Shown piece after piece: positions 27,231 to 34,908 of a stretch of DNA of 64,000 bases (position 1 is the stretch's first letter; each line of letters starts with the position of its first letter). The notes below the pieces were generated by a model. That model made no database searches. It had not been told where the DNA came from and saw only the letters and a program-made list of their open reading frames with translations. Origin of the DNA: Parvibaculum sp. (lineage in GTDB: Bacteria > Pseudomonadota > Alphaproteobacteria > Parvibaculales > Parvibaculaceae); NCBI RefSeq assembly GCF_030651915.1, contig NZ_JAUSBV010000007.1, forward strand, positions 1 to 64,000. The letters are read 5' to 3'. The translations under genes and the position numbers were made by a program.

Positions 27231-29132
27231 ATGGCCAGCTACAAGGACACCTACGACGCCTGGAAAAAGGACCCTGAGGGCTTCTGGGCCGAAGCGGCCA
27301 AGGAGATCGACTGGTTCAAGCCGGCCACGCAAATCCTTGAAGTCAAAGATGGCCTCTCGCGCTGGTTCGTCGGCGCTGAAACCAACACCTGCTGGAACGC
27401 GCTCGACCGTCACGTCAAGGCGGGCCATGGCGCGCGCACCGCGCTGATCTATGACTCGGCCATGCTCGGTCATGTCAAGAAATTCACCTATGCCGAACTC
27501 CTCGAGAAAGTCTCGCTCTTTGCCGGCGTGTTGCAGCGCCGCGGCATCGAGAAAGGCGACCGCGTGCTGATCTACATGCCGATGGTGCCGCAGGCCGCTG
27601 TCGCCATGCTCGCCTGTGCGCGGCTCGGCGCGATCCATTCGGTGGTCTTTGGCGGCTTCGCGCCGAAGGAGCTGGCAACCCGCATCGACGATGCGACGCC
27701 GAAGCTGATCGTCTCGGCCTCCTGCGGCCTCGAGCCCGGCCGGGTGCTCGCCTACAAGCCGCTGCTCGACAAGGCGATCGAGATGAGCACGCACAAGGTC
27801 TCGGCCACCATCGTCTTCCAGCGCGAAATGGAGAAGGCCACGCTCGTTGCCGGACGCGATTTCGACTGGAAATCCGAGATGGACAAGGCCGCGGCCGCCA
27901 ATGCGCGGCCCGAATGCGTCCCCGTTGCCGCCACCGATCCGCTTTATGTGCTCTACACCTCGGGCACCACCGGCAAGCCCAAGGGCGTCGTCCGCGACAA
28001 TGGCGGCCACATGGTGGCGCTGAAATGGTCGATGAAGAATGTCTACGACATAAATCCCGGCGACACGTTCTGGGCGGCGTCCGATGTCGGCTGGGTCGTC
28101 GGCCACAGCTACATCGTCTACGGCCCGCTGGTGCATGGCTGCACCACGATCCTTTTCGAGGGCAAGCCGGTCGGCACGCCCGATGCCGGCACCTATTGGC
28201 GCATCATTTCGCAGCATGGCGTCAAGGCAATGTTCACCGCGCCCACCGCCATCCGCGCCATCCGCAAGGAAGACCCGCAGGCCGCGCTTGTCGGCAAATA
28301 CGATCTCACGAAATTCGAGGTGCTTTATCTCGCCGGCGAGCGCGCCGATCCCGACACGATCCAGTGGGCCGAGAAGGCACTGTCGGGCCGCCCGGTCATC
28401 GATCACTGGTGGCAGACCGAAAGCGGCTGGCCGATGGTCGCAAACCCGATGGGGATCGAGCGCCTGCCGGTCAAATACGGTTCGCCCTCGGTGCCGCTGC
28501 CGGGCTACGAGATCCATGTCGTCGACGAGGCCAACAAACAGGTGGGGCCCAACACCACAGGCGCCATCGTCGTCAAGCTGCCGCTGCCGCCGGGCTGCCT
28601 GCCGACGCTGTGGCAGAACGAACAGGGCTTCCGCGAAAGCTACCTCGCCGATTATCCGGGCTACTACAAGACGGCCGATGCCGGCTTCATGGACGAGGAC
28701 GGCTATCTCTATGTGATGAGCCGCACCGACGACATCATCAATGTTGCCGGCCACCGCTTGTCGACCGGCGGCATGGAGGAAGTGCTGGCTGCGCACCCCG
28801 ACGTCGCCGAATGCGCCGTCATCGGCATCGCCGATCCGATGAAGGGCCAGGTGCCGGTCGGCTTTCTGGTCATCAATTCGGGCGTCGCGCGGCCGGCGGG
28901 CGAGATCGAGCGCGAGGCGGTGTCATTGATCCGTGAACGGATCGGTCCCGTCGCCGCCTTCAAGACCGCCATCATCGTCCAGCGCCTGCCGAAAACCCGC
29001 TCCGGCAAGGTCCTGCGCGGCACCATGCGCAAGATCGCCGACGGCGAGACATGGGACACGCCCGCCACCATCGACGACCCGGCCGTGCTCGGCGAAATCG
29101 AAGCGGCGCTGAAGACGGGGCTGGGGAGGTAA
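27231..29132 (+). CDS. prpE: Propionate--CoA ligase
   Basis: This 633-residue acetyl/propionyl-CoA synthetase-type enzyme starts YKDTYDAWKKDPEGFWAEAA and has ARL-type segments LGAIHSVVFGGFAPKELATR, YTSGTTGKPKGVVRDNGG, WWQTESGWP and the acetylatable lysine in PKTRSGKVLRGTMRK. The N-terminus (TNTCWNALDRHV) and length fit PrpE better than Acs, which has a different opening and a longer chain. It activates propionate for the methylcitrate or methylmalonyl route. GGGGGAG precedes ATG 27231. Confidence 0.9.
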   Translation: MASYKDTYDAWKKDPEGFWAEAAKEIDWFKPATQILEVKDGLSRWFVGAETNTCWNALDRHVKAGHGARTALIYDSAMLGHVKKFTYAELLEKVSLFAGVLQRRGIEKGDRVLIYMPMVPQAAVAMLACARLGAIHSVVFGGFAPKELATRIDDATPKLIVSASCGLEPGRVLAYKPLLDKAIEMSTHKVSATIVFQREMEKATLVAGRDFDWKSEMDKAAAANARPECVPVAATDPLYVLYTSGTTGKPKGVVRDNGGHMVALKWSMKNVYDINPGDTFWAASDVGWVVGHSYIVYGPLVHGCTTILFEGKPVGTPDAGTYWRIISQHGVKAMFTAPTAIRAIRKEDPQAALVGKYDLTKFEVLYLAGERADPDTIQWAEKALSGRPVIDHWWQTESGWPMVANPMGIERLPVKYGSPSVPLPGYEIHVVDEANKQVGPNTTGAIVVKLPLPPGCLPTLWQNEQGFRESYLADYPGYYKTADAGFMDEDGYLYVMSRTDDIINVAGHRLSTGGMEEVLAAHPDVAECAVIGIADPMKGQVPVGFLVINSGVARPAGEIEREAVSLIRERIGPVAAFKTAIIVQRLPKTRSGKVLRGTMRKIADGETWDTPATIDDPAVLGEIEAALKTGLGR

Positions 29133-29163
29133 GGGGCGGCGGACTTTCCTCTGTCTTCATGAA

Positions 29164-29257
29164 CGTCATTGCGAGCGCAGCGAAGCAATCCAGAAGCGGC
29201 AAGCACCGTACATGCCGCTTCTGGATTGCTTCGACCCTTCGGGCCTCGCAATGACGG
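29164..29257. repeat. Palindromic repeat (CGTCATTGCGAG type)
   Basis: The left arm 29164-29200 (CGTCATTGCGAG, CGAAGCAATCCAG) pairs with the right arm 29214-29257 (CTGGATTGCTTCG, CTCGCAATGACG), with small internal bulges and a 13-nt loop. This is a repeat type I recognise from many bacterial genomes, often mistaken for short proteins. Confidence 0.9.
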
Positions 29258-29372
29258 CAAGAGAGGGACGTGAAAGGCGCAACCTGCCGCCCCTCTTGCC
29301 TCTCCCCCTCACATCCCTCAGGTGCTATAACGCCCCCTCCCAAACCGGCGTCCCCGAAACCGGAGCATTCCC

Positions 29373-30182
29373 ATGGCCGCAGGCGAAACTCTCAAGGGCA
29401 AGGTGGCGATCGTCACCGGCGGTGCCAGCGGCATCGGTCGCGCGGTCGCGCATGCCTTTGCCGATCAGGGCGCCAAGGTGATGGTCTGCGATATCGACGA
29501 GGAAGCCGGCGCGGCGGTGGCGGCCGACATCGTCGATCGCGGCGGCGAGGCGGTGTTCCGCCATTGCGATGTCGGCGAGCGGCTCGACGTGCGCAATCTC
29601 GTCTGCGCGACGACCGATGCTTTCGAGCGCCTCGACATTCTCGTCAACAATGCCGGCGTGGTTTCGAAGGGTGCCAGTTTCCTGACGCTCGAGGAAGAAG
29701 AGTTCGACCGCGTCATCCGCATCAATCTCAAGGGTCAGTTCCTGGTCGGCCAGGCCGCCGCGCAGCAAATGGTCAAGCAGATCGAGGCGGGCGGCCCGCC
29801 CGGCACCATCATCAACATGTCGTCGATCAACGCCGTTCTCGCCATCGCCGACCAGACCGCCTATGTGACGTCGAAAGGCGGCGTCAAGCAATTGACCGAG
29901 GCGATGGCGCTGTCGCTGGCGCCTTACGGCATCCGCGTCAACGCGATCGGCCCCGGCACCATCGCGACGCCGATGGCCGGCGCCGTCAACACGGATGAAC
30001 GAGCCCAGAAGGTGATGATGTCGCGCACGCCCTTGGGCCGCGTCGGCCAGCCGGAGGAAATCGCCTCCGTCGCCGTCTTCCTCGCCTCCGACGCCGCCAG
30101 CTACATGACCGGTCAGACCATCTATGCCGATGGCGGCCGCCTCTCCCTCAACTACCTCGCCCAGCCGCCGGTGAAGCGGTAG
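29373..30182 (+). CDS. Short-chain dehydrogenase/reductase
   Basis: This 269-residue classical SDR has the cofactor motif TGGASGIG (15-22), D40 in VCDID that favours NAD(H), NNAG (92-95), catalytic S150/S151, and Y164 and K168 in YVTSK. Its C-terminal segment GRVGQPEEIASVAVFLASDAASYMTGQT is that of FabG/3-oxoacyl reductase-like or sugar dehydrogenases. The substrate is not deducible. It is flanked on both sides by repeats and ends in a convergent gap. Confidence 0.9.
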   Translation: MAAGETLKGKVAIVTGGASGIGRAVAHAFADQGAKVMVCDIDEEAGAAVAADIVDRGGEAVFRHCDVGERLDVRNLVCATTDAFERLDILVNNAGVVSKGASFLTLEEEEFDRVIRINLKGQFLVGQAAAQQMVKQIEAGGPPGTIINMSSINAVLAIADQTAYVTSKGGVKQLTEAMALSLAPYGIRVNAIGPGTIATPMAGAVNTDERAQKVMMSRTPLGRVGQPEEIASVAVFLASDAASYMTGQTIYADGGRLSLNYLAQPPVKR

Positions 30183-30204
30183 GACGACAGGCGGATGAAG
30201 GGGA

Positions 30205-30441
30205 GGGGATAAGTCGACTTATCCCCGCTTTCGTGTCGCGCGACGCTCAGCGCATCGTGCGCCGGCACTTATCCCCGCCCTGCAAAACCTGCTTTGCAAA
30301 AACGAAAACCCCGCCGTCATCCGGCGGGGTCGCGCAAAAGCGGGGATAAGTTTTTTCAAAAAACCCGTATCATCCGTAGACGGATGAAAATTCCGGGTGT
30401 TTGTGACAGTTTTATGACAGTTTCGTGACAGAGGGGGGGGG
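30205..30441. repeat. Composite intergenic repeat, copy B
   Basis: The parts are: a perfect palindrome at 30205-30226 (GGGGATAAGT, CG, ACTTATCCCC); a further ACTTATCCCC box at 30267-30276; the inverse box GGGGATAAGT at 30342-30351; a hairpin CATCCG-taga-CGGATG at 30371-30386; TGACAG at 30404, 30415 and 30426 (11-bp pitch); and nine G at 30433-30441 touching the TAA of trcR. The order and spacing match copy A at 1808. Confidence 0.78.
30303..30330 (-). terminator. Terminator, probably of trcR
   Basis: The 9-bp stem ACCCCGCCG/CGGCGGGGT has a 5-nt loop and is followed on the minus strand by TTTCGTTTTT. It lies within composite repeat copy B, 112 bp past the trcR stop. Confidence 0.75.
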
Positions 30442-31179
30442 TTACGCCTCGTCGTCGCTGTCGATTTTGACGTCCTTGAGGCTCGCGAACACGCTGTCGG
30501 CGTCGTAGCTCTTGCGCTCCTCGTCTTCCGCTTTCTTTTCCGGCGCGGCGATGGTGGCGTGCAGCGGTTCGGCGGGCTGGGGCGCGGTTTCGCTCGCCGG
30601 CAGCAGCGTTTCGGAAATACCGGCCGCCTTGTTGGCCTTCTTGCGTTCGCGTTCGGCCTTGCGGGCGGCCTTGTTGACCGCCGCGTCGAGCTCGATTTGC
30701 GAGCAGAGACTGAGGGTTACGGGATCGACCGGTTTGATGTTGGGCGCGTTCCAGTGGCTGCGGTCGCGCACGCTCTGGATTGTCGGCTTGGTGGTGCCAA
30801 CGAGGCGCGCCACCTGCGCGTCGGTCAGTTCCGGGTGGTTGCGCAACAGCCAGGCAATGGCGTCCGGGCGGTCCTGGCGGCGCGAGACGGGCGTGTAGCG
30901 CGGTCCCTTGCGCGCCGGCATGGGCGGCAATTTGTATTTGCTTTCAGCGGTTTGCAGGCGCTCGTCCGGGTCGTTCTGGCAGCGCTCGATTTCGGCGCGC
31001 GTCAACTGGCCGGAGACCACGGGGTCCATGCCCTTGATGCCCTGTGCCACGTCGCCATCGGCGATGCCCTTCACCTCAAGCACATGGAGGCCGCAGAAAT
31101 CGGCCACCTGGTCGAAGGTCAGCGCGGTATTCTCGACCAGCCAGACAGCGGTCGCCTTGGGCATTAGGGGCTGAATCAT
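30442..31179 (-). CDS. trcR: TrcR-type cell-cycle regulator (DUF1013)
   Basis: This 245-residue conserved alphaproteobacterial protein opens MIQPLMPKATAVWLVENTALTFDQVADFCGLH. A second helix-turn-helix-like segment lies around 107-135 (DAIAWLLRNHPELTDAQVARLVGTTKPTIQSVRDR). The C-terminus is acidic and low complexity (190-245). The DUF1013 family has been named TrcR, a transcriptional cell-cycle regulator; I rely on memory for the name. ATG 31179 follows AGAGGAA. Confidence 0.82.
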   Translation of the reverse strand: MIQPLMPKATAVWLVENTALTFDQVADFCGLHVLEVKGIADGDVAQGIKGMDPVVSGQLTRAEIERCQNDPDERLQTAESKYKLPPMPARKGPRYTPVSRRQDRPDAIAWLLRNHPELTDAQVARLVGTTKPTIQSVRDRSHWNAPNIKPVDPVTLSLCSQIELDAAVNKAARKAERERKKANKAAGISETLLPASETAPQPAEPLHATIAAPEKKAEDEERKSYDADSVFASLKDVKIDSDDEA

Positions 31180-31324
31180 GTCGGTTCCTCTGATCCACCC
31201 GGCGAGCCCGCCGGATAAACCGCTTTTCGTGTCCATCGAAGAATGAGTTAGGGCGTTATATAGGGCGAAAAAGACGCCAATGAAAGCGGAATGATGCGGC
31301 CGCCGCGAAATGGCTGCGGAGCGC

Positions 31325-31355
31325 AAAAAGGCCGGAATCCTTGGGATTCCGGCCT
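31325..31355 (-). terminator. Terminator of the SYLF gene
   Basis: The 12-bp perfect stem AGGCCGGAATCC with a TTG loop is followed on the minus strand by TTTTGCGC. It lies 23 bp beyond the SYLF stop and is separate from the trcR promoter further on. Confidence 0.88.
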
Positions 31356-31378
31356 CTGTCTTGCGCGGTCGCGTGGTC

Positions 31379-31939
31379 CTAGCGGTTGATCACGGTGATC
31401 TTGGTGCCTTCGATGCTGACGCCGGCCATCAGACCCTGCTGGTCGAAGATGAAGGCATAGGCATCATCCTTGAGCGTGGAGGAGGAGAGGTTCTTGGCCA
31501 CGCCCTCGTCGACAACCACAACCGTCGGGCCGACGCCGATTTCCCAACCGCGGCTTTCGGCCAGATAGTTCACAGCCGCGTCGTTCATCAGGAAGACCGC
31601 ATAGCCGTAAGACTGGGCGCCCGCCTGCAGGCCCCAGGAACCGGTGACGGAGTTGTAGTAATTGGTCACTTCACCGCCCTGTTTCAGCAGGCCCTCGCCA
31701 TAGGCGCCGCCGAAGATCAGGCCGGCCTTCACGACGTTCGGAAAAATGAGCACGGCCTGTGCCTTTCCGCCAATCTCCTTGGCGACCGGACTTGTCGCAT
31801 AGAGCTTGTCGAGTGCGAGTTCGGCTTCCTTGTTGAGGTCTTCGGCCGTTGCCGCGTGGGCACCTTGATATGCGCCGAGTGAAACCGACGTCGCCGCGGC
31901 GAAGACGGCCGCAAGAATGAATCGTCTGAGGTTTTTCAT
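31379..31939 (-). CDS. SYLF (Ysc84-like) lipid-binding domain protein, exported
   Basis: This 186-residue protein has a signal peptide (cleavage after about residue 29, AHA) and one SYLF domain: AQAVLIFPNVVKAGLIFGGAYGEG, GSWGLQAGAQSYGYAVFLMN and GVGPTVVVVDEGVAKNLSS. In eukaryotes the domain binds phosphoinositides. Bacterial secreted copies are common but poorly studied. AAGGA precedes ATG 31939. It has its own terminator. Confidence 0.87.
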   Translation of the reverse strand: MKNLRRFILAAVFAAATSVSLGAYQGAHAATAEDLNKEAELALDKLYATSPVAKEIGGKAQAVLIFPNVVKAGLIFGGAYGEGLLKQGGEVTNYYNSVTGSWGLQAGAQSYGYAVFLMNDAAVNYLAESRGWEIGVGPTVVVVDEGVAKNLSSSTLKDDAYAFIFDQQGLMAGVSIEGTKITVINR

Positions 31940-32118
31940 CGGAGTTTCCTTCATGTCATGGGAATGCAGGTCTGTTCGACCGGAAGCGGCATCGCGCGAG
32001 GCAACGACGCGCGACGGGCGACGCCGTCGACGTACCGACCTTCGGCGCCGCCTGTGGCGACATGTGGGGCAGACTGTGATCATTTCAGGCGCGAATGTGG
32101 CCGCACCCGGAAAATGGC

Positions 32119-33096
32119 TCAGATCGTCAGGATAATCTTGCCGATATGACTGCTTTTTTCCATCAGCGCATGCGCCTTTGCGGCGTCTTTCAGCGGAAAA
32201 ACCGTGTCAATCAAGGGTTTTACGCGGCCGGCTTCGATCAGTGGCCAGACTTTTTCGCGCAAGGCACGGGCGAGGCTGGCCTTTTCCTCGATGCTGCGCG
32301 GCCGCAATGTCGAGCCGGTCAGCGTCAGCCGTTTCAGCATCACCGGCAGGAAGTTCACTTCGGCCGTCGGGCCGTTGAGGAAGGCGATCGAGACGATGCG
32401 GCCGTCGGTGGCGGCAGCCTGAATGTTGCGCGGGATGTAGTCGCCGCCGACCATGTCGAGGATCACATCGGCGCCGCGGTTTTCCGTCAGCCGTTTCGTT
32501 TCGGCGACAAAATCCAGCGTCCGGTAATTGATCGCCGCCTCGGCGCCGAGTTTCAGGCAGGCCGCGCATTTTTCGGCCGAGCCGGCGGTTGCCAGCACGC
32601 GGGCGCCGAAGATGCTGGCGAGCTGAATTGCCGTCGTGCCGATGCCGCTCGAGCCGCCATGCACCAGCAGCGTCTCGCCGGCCTTGAGCGCGCCGCGCTC
32701 GAAGACATTGGTCCAGACGGTGAAAAAGGTTTCAGGCAGCGCCGCTGCTTCCGTCAGCGAAAGTCCCTGCGGCACGGGCAGGGTATGCGCTTCATGCGCG
32801 AGGCAGTATTCGGCGTAGCCGCCACCGCCGACCAGCGCGCAGACCTTGTCGCCCGCTTTCCACAGCGTGACGCCCGGCCCTGTTGCCACCACTTCGCCCG
32901 CAACTTCGAGGCCCGGTGTTTCGGGAGCGCCGGGCGGCGGCGGATAGAGCCCCATGCGCTGGATCGTGTCCGGCCGGTTGACGCCTGCTGCCGCGACCTT
33001 GATCAGGATTTCGCCATGGCCGGGCTCGGGGCGCGAAATCTGGCGGGTTTCCAGTACGTCCGGGCCGCCGGGCTCGCGGATGGCGATGGCCGTCAT
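32119..33096 (-). CDS. Zinc-type NAD(P)H:quinone oxidoreductase (PIG3/Qor-like)
   Basis: This 325-residue member of the MDR superfamily lacks the zinc-binding Cys set. It has MTAIAIREPGGPDVLETRQI, GVNRPDTIQRMGLYPPP and ETPGLEVAGEVVATGPGV. The cofactor segment is LLVHGGSSGIGTTAIQLA, with a preference for NADPH likely. PIG3-type members reduce small quinones. I placed the start at the first ATG consistent with the domain, 33096. It is divergent from the small DUF1192 gene. Confidence 0.9.
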   Translation of the reverse strand: MTAIAIREPGGPDVLETRQISRPEPGHGEILIKVAAAGVNRPDTIQRMGLYPPPPGAPETPGLEVAGEVVATGPGVTLWKAGDKVCALVGGGGYAEYCLAHEAHTLPVPQGLSLTEAAALPETFFTVWTNVFERGALKAGETLLVHGGSSGIGTTAIQLASIFGARVLATAGSAEKCAACLKLGAEAAINYRTLDFVAETKRLTENRGADVILDMVGGDYIPRNIQAAATDGRIVSIAFLNGPTAEVNFLPVMLKRLTLTGSTLRPRSIEEKASLARALREKVWPLIEAGRVKPLIDTVFPLKDAAKAHALMEKSSHIGKIILTI

Positions 33097-33208
33097 GGTC
33101 GCGGGCAGGTTCGGCAAGGGGCGCACCTCTTCGTCGGCGGATCGGCTTGCAGGTCTAGCCCGCTGTCCCCAGACTGGCAACCGGGGACGATCTTGGAGGC
33201 GGAGCGTT

Positions 33209-33409
33209 ATGGAACGGGACGAATTGGAGCCGCGCAAGCGCCGCAATGAGGCACTGGCGGCGCTTGCCAAGGAGGATCTGAGCCTTCTCGGGTTCGAAGA
33301 GCTGGAGGAACGAATCACCGCGCTTGAAGCCGAAATTGCGCGAATCCGTAACGAAATGGTCAAAAAGCGCGGTTCGCTGTCGGCTGCCGAAGCATTGTTC
33401 AAAAAATAG
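33209..33409 (+). CDS. DUF1192 small protein
   Basis: This 66-residue, highly charged protein begins MERDELEPRKRR. It has the DUF1192 core LSLLGFEELEERITALEAEIARI and a tail KKRGSLSAAEALFKK. It is a helical hairpin or coiled coil by composition. GGAGGCGGAG precedes ATG 33209. In alphaproteobacteria it is usually found near DUF1465, which lies 320 bp downstream here. Confidence 0.85.
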   Translation: MERDELEPRKRRNEALAALAKEDLSLLGFEELEERITALEAEIARIRNEMVKKRGSLSAAEALFKK

Positions 33410-33733
33410 ACACTCGTAGTTAAGGCATTAGAAATACAGCGCTTTTAGTTGCGGTATCACAATGTTCGGGTGCCTTTCATCTTGTCGTTGACGCGTCAAA
33501 TTGCCACAAGATTAACTTCCTGTTAGGAATGATCTCGCTAGGGTGACCTTGCGTAATCCAGTTCTCTGGATTTCTGAGTGGCTCCTATCCACTCTGTTTG
33601 ACGCCTCCCTGTTAGAACTTGAGCCGCGGGCTTTCCCGCGGCTCTTTTTTGTCCGTTGACCCCTCGCTGGCACGGATATTGATCCCTCAGACCCTGACTG
33701 TGCCGCAATGGCGCGATTTCAGGGGTTTGTGGG
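33410..33733. other. 324-bp gap with a terminated non-coding transcript
   Basis: There is no protein gene here. The region is AT-richer than its surroundings. It ends in a very strong terminator (33621-33650) that cannot belong to the upstream gene, which ended 210 bp earlier. It is better explained by an RNA gene, annotated separately. A candidate promoter is TTGACG at 33488 with a weak ATTAAC after 17 bp. Confidence 0.65.
33535..33650 (+). ncRNA. Candidate small RNA with anti-Shine-Dalgarno loop
   Basis: Three stacked hairpins are visible: AATCCAG-ttct-CTGGATT (33555-33572); GAGTGG-CTCCTAT-CCACTC (33576-33594), whose loop contains the anti-SD CUCCU; and a terminator GAGCCGCGGG-cttt-CCCGCGGCTC followed by six T (33621-33650). 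A second CCTCCC lies unpaired at 33604-33609. The layout is that of the alphaproteobacterial sRNAs that pair with ribosome sites. The 5' end is an estimate. Confidence 0.55.
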
Positions 33734-34321
33734 ATGAGTGTTCACGAGATCACCGGCGACGAGATTGGCTTCGCGGAAGCCGAATGCGTCACCTTGAGCG
33801 AATTCATGGCCTCAGGCCTCTTCCAGCGCACCTATGGCGAAGGGATGCGGCTGGTCGAGGAAACCTCGGCCTATCTCGACGGTGACGGCCGGGCGGCGGC
33901 AAAGACTCTGCCTCGCGAGGCCTCGCTCGCCTATGCCGGCGAGAGCATGCGCCTGACCACGCGGCTGATGCAGGTCGCCTCATGGCTTCTGGTCCGCAAG
34001 GCGGTGCATGAGGGCGAAATGACGGCCGAGGAAGCCAATTCCGAGAAATACCGCCTCGCCACCAAGGAAATCGCCCGCCAGCCGCGCTTTGCCGGGGCCG
34101 ACGCTCTGCCGCAGCGCCTTCTGGAGCTGATCGAACGGTCGGAGCGGCTCTATGCGCGGGTCGAGCGCCTCGATACCCGGCTCAGGGAACCGGTCGCCGG
34201 GCCGGCGCTCAACCACCCGCTGGCCGAACAGATGCAGCGCGTCGAGGCGTTTTTCCGCGAGAGCCTTTCCGCCGATTTTCCGCGCCCGCAATTCGGCCGC
34301 CGCACGCGCCGGCCCGAGTAA
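33734..34321 (+). CDS. DUF1465 protein
   Basis: This 195-residue, mostly helical protein contains GLFQRTYGEGMRLVEETSAYLDGDGR and LTTRLMQVASWLLVRKAVHEGEMT, the DUF1465 signature. The function is unknown. The family is confined to alphaproteobacteria. GGG precedes ATG 33734. A bidirectional terminator separates it from rpmE. Confidence 0.85.
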   Translation: MSVHEITGDEIGFAEAECVTLSEFMASGLFQRTYGEGMRLVEETSAYLDGDGRAAAKTLPREASLAYAGESMRLTTRLMQVASWLLVRKAVHEGEMTAEEANSEKYRLATKEIARQPRFAGADALPQRLLELIERSERLYARVERLDTRLREPVAGPALNHPLAEQMQRVEAFFRESLSADFPRPQFGRRTRRPE

Positions 34322-34341
34322 CTTCGCCGACCTCATCGACA

Positions 34342-34368
34342 AAAAAGCCCCGCAATGCGGGGCTTTTT
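34342..34368. terminator. Bidirectional terminator between DUF1465 and rpmE
   Basis: A near-continuous 13-bp stem (AAAAAGCCCCGCA / TGCGGGGCTTTTT) with a single-base loop centre has T-runs on both strands. It serves the two convergent genes. Confidence 0.93.
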
Positions 34369-34393
34369 CATTTCCGGGCTTGTCGCGGAAGGC

Positions 34394-34618
34394 TCAGTTG
34401 CTGCCGATAAAGCCAAACTTCTTCTTGAACCGGCTGACACGGCCGCCACGGTCGAGAAGCTGCTGGCCACCGCCGGTCCAGGCCGGGTGCGTCGTCGGGT
34501 CGATGTCGAGCACCAGCGTGGCGCCGTCCGACCCATAGGTCGAGCGTGTCTGGAAGGTGGAGCCATCATTCATCGTCACGGTGATGAAGTGGTAGTCCGG
34601 ATGGGTGTCTTTCTTCAT
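34394..34618 (-). CDS. rpmE: 50S ribosomal protein L31 (zinc-free type)
   Basis: This 74-residue bL31 begins [19 protein letters not shown] and includes [12 protein letters not shown] and the C-terminal basic RFKKKFGF. It has no cysteine at all. It is therefore the C-minus form that does not bind zinc. Its length is normal. It is a monocistron with a strong promoter and a shared terminator. Confidence 0.95.
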   Translation of the reverse strand: MKKDTHPDYHFITVTMNDGSTFQTRSTYGSDGATLVLDIDPTTHPAWTGGGQQLLDRGGRVSRFKKKFGFIGSN

Positions 34619-34693
34619 GGCTCACGCCTTCCCGCATTGAAAACGGCGCGCCGGGGCTGCCCCATCGGGGATGCCGCGCTGCCGGAATGGGGG

Positions 34694-34722
34694 CTTATAG
34701 CGAACGGGCGATGCCCATGCAA
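34694..34722 (-). promoter_or_regulatory. Probable sigma-70 promoter of rpmE
   Basis: On the minus strand, TTGCAT (34717-34722) and TATAAG (34694-34699) are 17 bp apart, 76 bp upstream of the start codon. Confidence 0.65.
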
Positions 34723-34908
34723 GCCGAGATACAAAGGCTGTTTTGGGGCCATCTATCCAGGATTTTGCGCGCTCATGCCGCAGCGGGCGGTGCGGGGCGG
34801 CGTTGCGGCGGCAGGGACCTGATTGCTATACCAGCGCGGAACTTATACCCGGGGTCCCCCCGAGCGGCTAGTGTGGCCGGTCCCGCAACGAAGAACCGGC
34901 AGACATGC

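Noticed and set aside
29051-29343. Frames around the CGTCATTGCGAG repeat reading NVIASAAKQS or LDCFDPSGLAMT
   Set aside because: They are well-known translations of this palindromic repeat, without a start signal.
33665-33733. tRNA-like sequence in the DUF1465 leader
   Set aside because: There is no acceptor stem, T-loop or anticodon arm. No tRNA is recognisable anywhere in the window.
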